This document shows, in pieces, positions 8,462 through 16,620 of a stretch of 64,000 nucleotides of DNA. The notes under the pieces are model-generated. The model searched no databases. It worked only from the letters and a program-made list of their open reading frames with translations, and was not told where the DNA came from. Position 1 is the stretch's first letter; each line of letters opens with the position of its first letter. This DNA comes from Jiulongibacter sediminis (GTDB lineage: Bacteria > Bacteroidota > Bacteroidia > Cytophagales > Spirosomataceae), in NCBI RefSeq assembly GCF_001306455.1, contig NZ_LGTQ01000015.1:62001-126000 (forward strand), written 5' to 3'. The position numbers were made by a program, and so were the translations under genes.

Positions 8462-10666
8462 ATGAAGACGATACTTATAATCTTAATTACATTGACAGGT
8501 CAACTGGCCTGGTCGCAGAATTTCAGCGGTAAAGTCACAGATGAGCAAGGCCAGCCTTTGCCAGGAGTAACGGTTCAAAACCTGCAAACCGGGGCATACA
8601 GCCATACAGATTTTAACGGAGTGTACCGTATCTCAGAGAGTCAGATAGGCGATAGCCTTAAGGTCAGTTTGATGGGTTTTGAAAAGGCCAATCTGGTCTT
8701 AAGTGAAAACTCAAACGATATCGTTTTGAGTCAAAAAACAATATCTCTGGATGGCGTAGAGGTGAGAAGAAGCATCGATGCTCAGTCCATTTTTGCAGAT
8801 GTTAATTTACAAACTAATCCGGTAAACTCTTCGCAGGATTTACTCCGTCTGGTGCCCGGCTTGTTTACCGGTCAGCACGCAGGGGGTGGAAAAGCTGAGC
8901 AGATTTTCCTTCGTGGATTTGATATTGACCACGGCACTGATCTTTTCATTTCCGTAGATGGCTTGCCGGTCAATATGGTTTCTCATGCTCACGGTCAGGG
9001 CTATTCAGATTTGCATTTTGTTATACCTGAAACCGTAGAGGGTGTTGAGTTCTCCAAAGGAAGCTACAAGGCGGATCAGGGAAACTTCGCCACAGCTGGT
9101 AGCGTGTCTTTTCAAACCAAAGACCATCTGGACCAAAGTAATGTGAAACTTGAATACGGTCAGTTTAATCACCGCAGGCTTGTGGGTATGCTTAATCTTA
9201 CCCCTCAAAAAAGCGGGAAAACAGACGCTTATCTGGCCACCGAGTATTTGTATGACGACGGCCCTTTTGAGTCTCCGCAAAAACTGGGAAGGTTCAATGC
9301 CCTGGCCAAGGTAACCACACGTCCCGGTCAAGACGACAAATTGACGTTCAGTAGCTCCTATTTTGACAGCGACTGGAATGCCTCCGGGCAAATCCCGCAA
9401 AGAGCGGTTAACAGTGGTCTCATAACACGTTTTGGTGCGATTGACGATACTGAAGGCGGAGCTACCTCAAGACTGAATTCTACCATAGCCTATGACAAGG
9501 CTCTGCAAAATCAATGGAGTTGGAATAGCAAGGCTTACTACACTTATTACGACTTTGAGCTGTATTCTAATTTCACGTTTTTTGCTGCAAATCCTGTAGC
9601 CGGTGATCAGATCAGACAAAAAGAGCACAGAAACCTTTTTGGAGCGGAGACGGCCTTTAGTAAAGAAACAAAACGTGTCAATTATGAAATCAAAGCAGGT
9701 TTAAGGTCTGATTTAATCAGAGGAAATCAACTGGCCAGAACGCAGAATAAAACACTGACACTTGAGAATATTTATCTGGGCGATATCAATGAAACCAACG
9801 CTTTCGTGAATCTGGATGCGGAGATAAGTGCTGCTCAATTCACTTTTATTCCCGGATTGAGATTAGACCAGTTTCTTTTCAATTATCGGGATAATTTGGG
9901 TTCAGGAAGTCCAATGAATAGTGATCAGGCTTTTTTGGCCAGTCCTAAACTGAGTGTGGTATATCAGACCGAAAAGAACCAACAGTTCTTCATTAAAACC
10001 GGCTATGGGTATCACTCGAACGACAGCCGTGCCGCCGTGCAGAATTTCGGCAGAAAGACTTTGCCTAGGTCTTTTGGTGCTGATTTGGGGAGTATCCTGA
10101 AAGTTTCTGACAAATTGTTGATCAACCCTACGCTTTGGTATCTCTATCTCCAGCAGGAGTTTGTTTACGTGGGAGATGAAGGTATTGTAGAGCCAAGTGG
10201 CCGTACACGCCGGATGGGAGCAGATTTAAGCGTAAGAGCAGAATTGGCTCAGAGTCTCTTTTTTGATACAGATTTCACCTACTCAAATGCCCGAAGCATT
10301 GATGACCCGGCCGGGCAAAATTACATACCGTTGGCTCCGCAATTTACCTGGACGGCCGGTCTTAGCCTCATGGATTTCAAAGGCTTTTCAGCAGGATTGA
10401 AAACCCGTATGCTGGGTAACAGGCCTGCCAATGAAGATTACAATCTGGTAGCTGAGGGTTACTGGATAACGGATGCCAATGTCAATTACGCTTTCGGCAA
10501 AATTAAACTGGGCGTACAGGTACAAAATCTTTTCAACACCAGCTGGAATGAAACACAGTTTGCCACCGAGTCGAGACTTCGCAATGAACTGAACCCGGTG
10601 GAGGAAATTCACTTTACTCCGGGTACGCCTTTTAATCTAAGAACGACTCTAACGTATTCGTTCTAA
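8462..10666 (+). CDS. TonB-dependent outer-membrane receptor
   Basis: A 734-residue outer-membrane transporter powered by TonB/ExbBD. In order: signal peptide (1-18, ending AWSQ), a carboxypeptidase-regulatory-like domain (about 20-95, FSGKVTDEQGQPLPGVTV), a plug (about 110-215, with LLRLVPGLFTGQHAGGG and FLRGFDIDHGTDLFISVDGLPVN) and a C-terminal barrel ending in a Phe (LTYSF). The His-rich plug stretch MVSHAHGQGYSDLHF is striking and may contact a metal or metal-chelate; this is speculation. No SusD partner follows. The stop overlaps the stop of the convergent PLP enzyme gene by 4 nt. It is the last gene of the DUF4331/TPR operon, so the cargo is probably the ligand of that system. Confidence 0.9.
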   Translation: MKTILIILITLTGQLAWSQNFSGKVTDEQGQPLPGVTVQNLQTGAYSHTDFNGVYRISESQIGDSLKVSLMGFEKANLVLSENSNDIVLSQKTISLDGVEVRRSIDAQSIFADVNLQTNPVNSSQDLLRLVPGLFTGQHAGGGKAEQIFLRGFDIDHGTDLFISVDGLPVNMVSHAHGQGYSDLHFVIPETVEGVEFSKGSYKADQGNFATAGSVSFQTKDHLDQSNVKLEYGQFNHRRLVGMLNLTPQKSGKTDAYLATEYLYDDGPFESPQKLGRFNALAKVTTRPGQDDKLTFSSSYFDSDWNASGQIPQRAVNSGLITRFGAIDDTEGGATSRLNSTIAYDKALQNQWSWNSKAYYTYYDFELYSNFTFFAANPVAGDQIRQKEHRNLFGAETAFSKETKRVNYEIKAGLRSDLIRGNQLARTQNKTLTLENIYLGDINETNAFVNLDAEISAAQFTFIPGLRLDQFLFNYRDNLGSGSPMNSDQAFLASPKLSVVYQTEKNQQFFIKTGYGYHSNDSRAAVQNFGRKTLPRSFGADLGSILKVSDKLLINPTLWYLYLQQEFVYVGDEGIVEPSGRTRRMGADLSVRAELAQSLFFDTDFTYSNARSIDDPAGQNYIPLAPQFTWTAGLSLMDFKGFSAGLKTRMLGNRPANEDYNLVAEGYWITDANVNYAFGKIKLGVQVQNLFNTSWNETQFATESRLRNELNPVEEIHFTPGTPFNLRTTLTYSF

Positions 10667-11898
10667 ACATTTTCAAGGACTTTCAGCAGTCTGTCAATTT
10701 CCTCAAAAGAGTTATAAATGTGTGTTGAAATTCTGACGGCATCCAGTTTGCTTTCAGGTACCAGCCGCACTCTGAATTTATTTTTGGAGAGCATTCGCCC
10801 GATTTCACGGTAATCTTTGTCCCGCGATTTAAAACTGACCATGCAGATTCGGGACTTGGGTTCTTCTGGAGTGAGGATTTCAAATTTCCCCAATTCTTTG
10901 AGACCCTCAAAAAGGTAAGAATTGAGTTCTCTGATACGGTTCTCAATTTTTGCTTTGCCGATTTCAGTGTGAAATTGTGCGGCCGCCGCTGCCCCGGTGT
11001 ACAAAGGCGTACTTTGCGAAGCATAGTCAAAACGATGGGCCGTGGGGTTATAACCGCTGAGTTCAGGCGGGCTGGCAAACATATCCCAGCCGGAGTCTGA
11101 ATAAGCTCCGACATGATAGGCTTGCAGGGTATCAAGTAATTCTTCTTTAATGTATAAAAAGCCGGTGCCATTTGGGCCCAGCATCCATTTATGACAACTG
11201 CTGCTGTAGAAGTCAACGCCAAGCTTTGGCAAATCCAGATTGATAGTTCCTAATCCGTGAGCTCCGTCAATGGCTGTAAACAGATTGTGCTTTTTGGCCA
11301 GAGCCACAATGCCTTCTAATGGAAAGACCTGACCTGTGGTGCAGGTAATGTGAGGCAGGGCCAATACTCGTGTTTTTGGTGTAATGGCGGCTTCAATATT
11401 AGAGAGAGTTTCATCAGCCGTCTTGCCCGGCATGATTGGCTTTAGAATTATCCCATGAAGTTTTGCCCGGTTTAACCATGGGAGGGCATTGCCCACATGT
11501 TCATGCAAACTAATAACAACCTCGTCTCCTGCCTTTAAAGGTAACCCCCAGCAAACAATATTGATACCTTCGGTGGTATTATGGGTCAATGAAATTTCTT
11601 CCTCTTTTGCTCCCACAAATGCCGCGAGTTCTTTTCGGGCCTCGGTCGTATGACCGTATTCACCGCTGGTATTGGTTTCTGTTAAGGAAGCTTTGATAGC
11701 TTCTAAAACCGGAGTTGGTGAGGGCCCGAAAGTGCCATTATTGAGATATATTCTTTCGGATTGTAACGGAAATTGTTTTCTAACTTTCTCCCAATCATCC
11801 GTTGGTTTCCACACCTCGTTGGCCGTGGTTTGACTTACTTTTGCCAGCAGGCCAGAGGCCATAGCCCCTTTGACAAAATCTCTTCGCGAAAACTCCAT
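10663..11898 (-). CDS. Tat-exported class V aminotransferase (PLP enzyme)
   Basis: A 411-residue PLP-dependent enzyme of the cysteine desulfurase / isopenicillin-N-epimerase group. The N-terminus carries a twin-arginine signal (SRRDFVKG, then a short hydrophobic stretch and a likely cleavage near residue 27), so the enzyme is probably exported already folded with its cofactor. Visible active-site residues are Asp211 and His214 in DGAHGLG and the Schiff-base Lys237 in SSSCHKWMLGPNGTGF. A desulfurase Cys loop is not obvious, so an epimerase, lyase or transaminase activity is as likely. The substrate is unknown. It is a single gene, convergent with the TonB receptor (4-nt overlap of stop codons). 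Confidence 0.85.
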   Translation of the reverse strand: MEFSRRDFVKGAMASGLLAKVSQTTANEVWKPTDDWEKVRKQFPLQSERIYLNNGTFGPSPTPVLEAIKASLTETNTSGEYGHTTEARKELAAFVGAKEEEISLTHNTTEGINIVCWGLPLKAGDEVVISLHEHVGNALPWLNRAKLHGIILKPIMPGKTADETLSNIEAAITPKTRVLALPHITCTTGQVFPLEGIVALAKKHNLFTAIDGAHGLGTINLDLPKLGVDFYSSSCHKWMLGPNGTGFLYIKEELLDTLQAYHVGAYSDSGWDMFASPPELSGYNPTAHRFDYASQSTPLYTGAAAAAQFHTEIGKAKIENRIRELNSYLFEGLKELGKFEILTPEEPKSRICMVSFKSRDKDYREIGRMLSKNKFRVRLVPESKLDAVRISTHIYNSFEEIDRLLKVLENV

Positions 11899-12175
11899 GA
11901 AATGCTTTTTTGAATCCCTCCTTTAATCTACAAAAAGATGGATTGACACTGATTGGCCACATTAAAAATTCTTAGTGCAGTGCAAAAGTTTAGTTCCTGA
12001 CCACAATTGTATTTTCTCAATTGCTCTTTTGAGTTCAGTTTGAGGAAAAAAGGGAAGCTTTGTCCACAAAAATTTCTGGAATGAAGGGCAAAAAGCTAGC
12101 GGAATGATTTCTTATTATTTTCTGAAAACAACAGAATTAAAGAAGGTCTTTTCTTAAACAAAACGAAAAATTAAA

Positions 12176-13147
12176 ATGAAAAAGCAAACTCAAATTCTAC
12201 TAGCTCTAACGGTTTTATTAGCCGGCATTACTATGTCTTGTGAAGAAGGCATGTTTGGCCCGAAAAACGACATCAATGATCCGGATGCTCCTAAGGGCAC
12301 GTTAAGCATGAGCATTACAGATGCACCGATTGACGCCGCTGATGTCTCAGCAGCGTTTGTAACTTTTACCGAAATAAAAATTGATGGGCAAACTTTTACG
12401 GGTTTTCAAGGGCCCAAAACCGTGAATCTGCTAGCTCTTCAAAACGGGAATTCTCTCAATTTAGGCAGTATGGATGTAGCCGCTGGTACCTATTCGAACC
12501 TTGAGTTGGTGATTAGCTCAGCTACTGATGAGGCGGGGAATGCTCCTGGTTGTTATATTCAAAAAACAGACGGAACCAAGCAGGCTCTTGAGCTTAGCGG
12601 AAACGGAACGGCTGAAATCAGTCTCAAGCCAAAGGATTTCACCATTAGTGAAAACGGAAGCACTGAAATCATCATGGATTTTGACCTTAGAAAGGCCATT
12701 AAAATGAATAATAATAAGGCCGCCTTTGTGAGTCGTGGTCAATTAAACTCGGCTGTAAGAGCACATAACAAAGCAATGACAGGTGAAATCACCGGTACAA
12801 TTCAAAATTATAATGACAATTTAGGTGGTGCTGTCGTATACGCATACAAGCAGGGAGAATTTAACGAAAATGCAGAGATTAATGCGAACGGTAATAGCGA
12901 GGTGAAATACGCAAAGGCTGTAACTTCTGCCAAAGTGGGTGCTAATGGGAACTTTACATTAGCCTTTTTACCGGAGGGGAATTATGAAATTCACTGCGAT
13001 ATGCCAGAGGAAAACGGACAGGGTATTGGACTAAATACACTATTAGGTCTTGAAAGTACTGTAGATCTCAGCAATGTTGGTGTCAATGCTGGTGCACAAA
13101 CTAATCTTTCACTCACTGTCGATCTTGATGGACTTATAAACCTGTAA
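12176..13147 (+). CDS. DUF4382 lipoprotein with carboxypeptidase-regulatory-like tail
   Basis: A 323-residue lipoprotein: signal peptide with Cys22 (ITMSC), then a DUF4382 domain at about residues 40-195 (GTLSMSITDAPIDAADVSAAF... and VNLLALQNGNSLNLGSMDVAAGTYSNLELVI), a conserved but uncharacterised beta-rich exported domain. The C-terminal part (about 200-320) contains NFTLAFLPEGNYEIHCDMP, typical of a beta-sandwich carboxypeptidase-regulatory or SpaA-like fold. It is probably exposed in the periplasm or at the surface. Transcribed alone and ended by a GC-rich terminator at 13171-13205. The neighbouring ECF sigma operon on the other strand may or may not be related. Confidence 0.82.
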   Translation: MKKQTQILLALTVLLAGITMSCEEGMFGPKNDINDPDAPKGTLSMSITDAPIDAADVSAAFVTFTEIKIDGQTFTGFQGPKTVNLLALQNGNSLNLGSMDVAAGTYSNLELVISSATDEAGNAPGCYIQKTDGTKQALELSGNGTAEISLKPKDFTISENGSTEIIMDFDLRKAIKMNNNKAAFVSRGQLNSAVRAHNKAMTGEITGTIQNYNDNLGGAVVYAYKQGEFNENAEINANGNSEVKYAKAVTSAKVGANGNFTLAFLPEGNYEIHCDMPEENGQGIGLNTLLGLESTVDLSNVGVNAGAQTNLSLTVDLDGLINL

Positions 13148-13170
13148 CCCAAACAAGTAGATGAGTGACA

Positions 13171-13205
13171 AAGAGGCTGCCGAAAGGCGGCCTCTTCTGT
13201 TTTTA
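13171..13205 (+). terminator. Terminator after the DUF4382 gene
   Basis: An 11-bp stem AAGAGGCTGCC / GGCGGCCTCTT with a GAAA tetraloop, then CTGTTTTT. It lies between two convergent genes and overlaps the 3' end of the minus-strand gene. Confidence 0.85.
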
Positions 13206-13826
13206 GGCGGACAGTGCCCTCAGGTCTTCCCATTCTTTTAAGTCGTTTTCAAAAGCGGCCGACCTGTTCGTGACAATCCAGCCTGATTTAAAAATAAGCC
13301 AATATATACTCCAGCTAAAGGCTACTAAAAATAGGATAAAAGGAGCCACGGAGGTAAACTCACGTGAGGCGGTAAGATGAGGGATAAAACTAAAAATAGT
13401 ACAAATACCTGCCGCTAAAAAGCTGAGGCGAAACCAGCGGTTAAACAGTTCCACTTTGTCAAAATGCACAATAGCCGTTTTCAGGTAAGAACTTAAGTTC
13501 TGGTCGGAATTCAGATGACCCAAACTTCTCAAAGTCCGTATTGATCTTAACAGGGCTATTATTATGGCTATACCAAGAATTCCTAAAGGGATAAACTGCC
13601 AGGCATGGATGAAATCAAACGGATTTCCGGTAAGAATGGCAAGGATGATTAATGCTTCTGTACCAAAGAGAATGCAGAGCTTTTGGTTCTCAGATTTAAG
13701 TGTCTCTATTCGGCTACCGGTTTTATTTTGAAGTGCTAACTCTTCCTTTCTTACAGAAATGGTTTGCAGGCTTTCAAGTTTTTTGTTGAGCTCGTTCCAG
13801 TGATTTTTGAATTCATCAATGTTCAT
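13203..13826 (-). CDS. Four-helix membrane protein paired with an ECF sigma factor
   Basis: A 207-residue protein of unknown family. The N-terminal ~48 residues are cytoplasmic and helical/charged, followed by four predicted membrane helices: about 49-64, 75-93, 131-150 and 160-180. The start overlaps the stop of the upstream sigma gene by 4 nt, a layout typical of sigma/anti-sigma couples, so a membrane anti-sigma or regulatory role is a reasonable inference. No zinc anti-sigma motif or RskA-type domain can be seen, which would make it an unusual anti-sigma factor if so. The 3' end runs into the terminator of the convergent DUF4382 gene. Confidence 0.65.
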   Translation of the reverse strand: MNIDEFKNHWNELNKKLESLQTISVRKEELALQNKTGSRIETLKSENQKLCILFGTEALIILAILTGNPFDFIHAWQFIPLGILGIAIIIALLRSIRTLRSLGHLNSDQNLSSYLKTAIVHFDKVELFNRWFRLSFLAAGICTIFSFIPHLTASREFTSVAPFILFLVAFSWSIYWLIFKSGWIVTNRSAAFENDLKEWEDLRALSA

Positions 13827-14302
13827 GACTTTTGATTTAAAATGTTACTTAATTTGTTTTTAATTCGGTGCAATTTTACCCCCACGTTTGATTCGGTATA
13901 ACCGGTAATCTCAGCCATTTCCTGATAGTTTTTATCTTCGAGATAGAGCAAAATCAATCCTTTCTCCAGTTTATTTAGCTGGTCAATTGCGGAGTAAAGC
14001 ATTTGCATCTGATCGGTTCCGGAATTCTGGAAATCGGCAAGCGTCAGACCAAGGTCAATACTAACTGTTTTAGGCGATTTGCTGGTTTTCCGAAAGATGG
14101 TGATTGCTGTGTTAAGGGCAACCCGGTAAACCCAGGTACTGACTTTCGACCCGCCCTGAAAACGCGGATATGACCGCCAAAGCTGCAAGACAATTTCCTG
14201 AAATAGGTCCCGCCGGTTTTCGCTGTTATCCTCGTATAGCCGGCATACTTTAAGGATAATCCCGCGATGTTGATTGATCATTTCCAGAAAGGCTTGTTCC
14301 AT
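13823..14302 (-). CDS. ECF-type RNA polymerase sigma factor
   Basis: A 159-residue ECF sigma factor. Region 2 lies at about residues 10-72 (INQHRGIILKVCRLY, RRDLFQEIVLQLWRSYPRF, STWVYRVALNTAITIFR); region 4 is the HTH near the end (YQEMAEITGYTESNVGVKLHRIKNKL). An upstream in-frame TTG at 14362 would add 20 residues, but the ATG at 14302 aligns with the usual MEQ..L..I start of this subgroup and is preferred. It overlaps the next gene by 4 nt. Its promoter must lie in the 80 bp shared with the divergent ribokinase gene, where a perfect 16-bp palindrome sits. Confidence 0.88.
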   Translation of the reverse strand: MEQAFLEMINQHRGIILKVCRLYEDNSENRRDLFQEIVLQLWRSYPRFQGGSKVSTWVYRVALNTAITIFRKTSKSPKTVSIDLGLTLADFQNSGTDQMQMLYSAIDQLNKLEKGLILLYLEDKNYQEMAEITGYTESNVGVKLHRIKNKLSNILNQKS

Positions 14303-14351
14303 TTGATACCTGAGCTTTGTTATTTGTTTAGTCGCAGCATTCTGAAAAAAC

Positions 14352-14367
14352 TTACATTGCAATGTAA
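14352..14367. promoter_or_regulatory. Perfect 16-bp palindrome between divergent genes
   Basis: TTACATTGCAATGTAA is its own exact reverse complement. It sits 50 bp before the chosen sigma-factor start (14302) and 15 bp before the ribokinase start (14383), where a repressor could affect both promoters. The protein that might bind is not apparent from the window. Confidence 0.6.
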
Positions 14368-14382
14368 AAAAATCGTTTTAGC

Positions 14383-15276
14383 ATGAATCTTTTCGTCATC
14401 GGTAGCTCAAATATGGACTTGGTCATCAAGCTACCGAAAATTCCATCGCCTGGCGAAACCCTCTTGGGGTCAGATTCGGCCATGGTTTTTGGTGGAAAAG
14501 GGGCTAATCAGGCGGTAGCTACCAAAAGAGCCGGTGGACAAATTGGCTTTATTACCAAACTTGGAAATGATCTTTACGGAGACCAAATGAGAAGCCACCT
14601 CATAAAAGAGGGCTTGCCTGAAGAATACCTTCTCAAAGACAAAAACCGACCAAGTGGAACTGCCCAAATATGGGTTTCTGAAGCTGGGGAAAATGCCATT
14701 GCAGTTTCTCCCGGGTCTAACGCCGCTTTAGTACCGGAAGATTTAATGCCCTTCGCAGAGCAATTAAAGACTGCTGATTTCATATTGATGCAGCTTGAGA
14801 TTCCGCTCGAAACTGTGGAGTATGTTATTGAATTAACAAAGGACTCTTCAGCAAAAGTTATCCTGAACCCAGCCCCTGCTCAGGAACTTTCAGATGATTT
14901 ACTGAGCAAACTGTGGATGATTACTCCAAACGAGCATGAAGCCGTTTACTTGACCAACGGTAAAGTGGAGAACATAGAAGACATGGCCGTTACACTATTT
15001 CAAAAAGGAGTTAGGAATGTTTTAATGACCTTGGGAGAAAGAGGTTCGTTACTTTATAACAAAAAGGGAAAGACGTATTTCAAGACTCCGAAAGTAAAGC
15101 CAAGAGACAGCACGGCGGCTGGTGATGTTTTCAACGGCTATCTGGCGGCCTTGTTGAGTCAAAATAAACCATTGAATGAAGCCATAGAAATCGCCACCAA
15201 AGCTGCTGCCCATTCCGTGACTATTGAAGGGGCACAGCCCTCAATTCCTTATCTTAGAGATATTGAACATAATTAA
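14383..15276 (+). CDS. rbsK: Ribokinase (PfkB family)
   Basis: Cytoplasmic kinase expected to convert D-ribose to ribose 5-phosphate with ATP. The 297-residue protein has both PfkB signatures: GGKGANQAVATKRAGG near residues 38-53, and DSTAAGDVFNGYLAALL with the catalytic base Asp248. The opening NLFVIGSSNMDLVIKLPKIPSPGET matches ribokinase rather than fructokinase or adenosine kinase. It is followed 9 nt later by a lipoprotein ADP-ribosylglycohydrolase-family gene, so the pair may release ribose from a nucleoside or ADP-ribose compound outside and phosphorylate it inside; no ribose transporter is visible. The divergent palindrome at 14352-14367 may control it. Confidence 0.88.
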   Translation: MNLFVIGSSNMDLVIKLPKIPSPGETLLGSDSAMVFGGKGANQAVATKRAGGQIGFITKLGNDLYGDQMRSHLIKEGLPEEYLLKDKNRPSGTAQIWVSEAGENAIAVSPGSNAALVPEDLMPFAEQLKTADFILMQLEIPLETVEYVIELTKDSSAKVILNPAPAQELSDDLLSKLWMITPNEHEAVYLTNGKVENIEDMAVTLFQKGVRNVLMTLGERGSLLYNKKGKTYFKTPKVKPRDSTAAGDVFNGYLAALLSQNKPLNEAIEIATKAAAHSVTIEGAQPSIPYLRDIEHN

Positions 15277-15285
15277 CCCAAACCT

Positions 15286-16620
15286 ATGAAGCGTTTTTTT
15301 GCCCTCATTCTGATTTTATCCGCCTGTAAGACCGATCCTGAAAGTAGTTTCAATTTCAATCCGGATCTCGAAATTGCAGAATACAAACCCGAAGGAACCG
15401 AAATAGTCATTGATCGGGTAGAATATCAGGAGAAATTAGAAGGGTTTTGGTTAGGCCAGTGTATCGCCAACTGGACGGGCCTCATCACCGAAATGGATAA
15501 AATCGGTGGGGATGGACTTGATGGAAAGGGGGCGGGTTTTTATACCCGAGAAAACTGGGGCGGGCCCGATGAACCCAATATCTGGGGCTCAAACGAGCTC
15601 AGTGAAACTATCGGATTTTACTTTGAAGACAGCCTTTGGGGGGCTGATGATGACACCGACATAGAATACATTTATCAGGAGCTTTTGCTCAAAAACAAGA
15701 CTTCGCTACTTACGGGGGAGCAAATCAGAGAAGGCTGGCTGAAGCACATGAAACATGAGGAGGAGAATTACCTTTGGGTCTCCAATCAAACGGCTCTTAA
15801 TCTTATGCTTGATGGAGTAATCCCTCCGGCCACTTCTGCTCCGGAAAACAATCCGGATTATGAGATGATAGATGCCCAGCTGACCACAGAGATTTTTGGT
15901 CTTTTTGCTCCCGGCCGACCGGATTTCGCCAAAAAAATGGCTCAGTTACCCATTAATACCACAGCCCGTGAAAATGCGGAATGGATTTCACAGTTTTATG
16001 TGACCATGTATTCGTTAGCGTCCATCCGTGACGGCAATGAGGATTTGAAAACAAGCCTATTTGAAATGGCTGATCGGGCCAGCAAAGTGTTGCCCGAAAA
16101 CTCCTATGCCGCCTCCATGTATCGTTTTGTGAAAGAGAAATATGATGAAGGAGCTACCTGGGAAGAGGCCCGCGATGCCTTGCATGAAAAATACCAGGTT
16201 CGGCAGGAAGACGGCTATTCGTGGTCAACCAAAGACAAGGTTTGCAATGGCTGTTTCGCCGCCGGAATCAACTTCGGAGCCAGTCTCATCAGTCTTTTTT
16301 ACGGCGAAGGCGACCTGAAAGAAACCATTAAAATCGGAGCCCTTTGTGGCTGGGATTCTGACAATCCAACAGCTACCTGGGGCGGTATGCTCGGCTTCAT
16401 GCTCGGCAAATCTGGCATTGAAAAAGCGTTCGGTCGAACTGTCGGAGAACAATTTAATATTCACCGCACTCGTGTAGGGTTCCCCAATAATGGCATTGAC
16501 AATTTTGAGAATATGGCTCAAAAAGGACTTTTTGTGATTGATAGAGTAGTTCAGGAAAATCTGGGTGGTGGAATAGACCGACTTAAAAACTGTTGGTATA
16601 TCCCGGTGGCTAATCCTTAA
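15286..16620 (+). CDS. Lipoprotein ADP-ribosylglycohydrolase-family protein
   Basis: A 444-residue protein of the ADP-ribosylglycohydrolase (ARH/DraG) superfamily. A short lipoprotein signal ends at Cys14 (LILSAC), so the enzyme is likely anchored outside the cytoplasm, unlike classical DraG. Magnesium-site motifs are visible: DDDTD at 121-125, and DSDNPTATWGGMLG with Asp357 and Asp359. The family hydrolyses N-glycosidic bonds to ADP-ribose or related ribosides. With ribokinase 9 nt upstream, a nucleoside or ribosyl scavenging role is plausible, but the natural substrate is unknown. The last 11 nt overlap the convergent sulfatase gene. Confidence 0.8.
   Translation: MKRFFALILILSACKTDPESSFNFNPDLEIAEYKPEGTEIVIDRVEYQEKLEGFWLGQCIANWTGLITEMDKIGGDGLDGKGAGFYTRENWGGPDEPNIWGSNELSETIGFYFEDSLWGADDDTDIEYIYQELLLKNKTSLLTGEQIREGWLKHMKHEEENYLWVSNQTALNLMLDGVIPPATSAPENNPDYEMIDAQLTTEIFGLFAPGRPDFAKKMAQLPINTTARENAEWISQFYVTMYSLASIRDGNEDLKTSLFEMADRASKVLPENSYAASMYRFVKEKYDEGATWEEARDALHEKYQVRQEDGYSWSTKDKVCNGCFAAGINFGASLISLFYGEGDLKETIKIGALCGWDSDNPTATWGGMLGFMLGKSGIEKAFGRTVGEQFNIHRTRVGFPNNGIDNFENMAQKGLFVIDRVVQENLGGGIDRLKNCWYIPVANP

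Noticed and set aside
9005-9400. 131-codon minus-strand ORF inside the TonB receptor gene
   Set aside because: The receptor is intact and recognisable through this region; the antisense product has no domain and no promoter.
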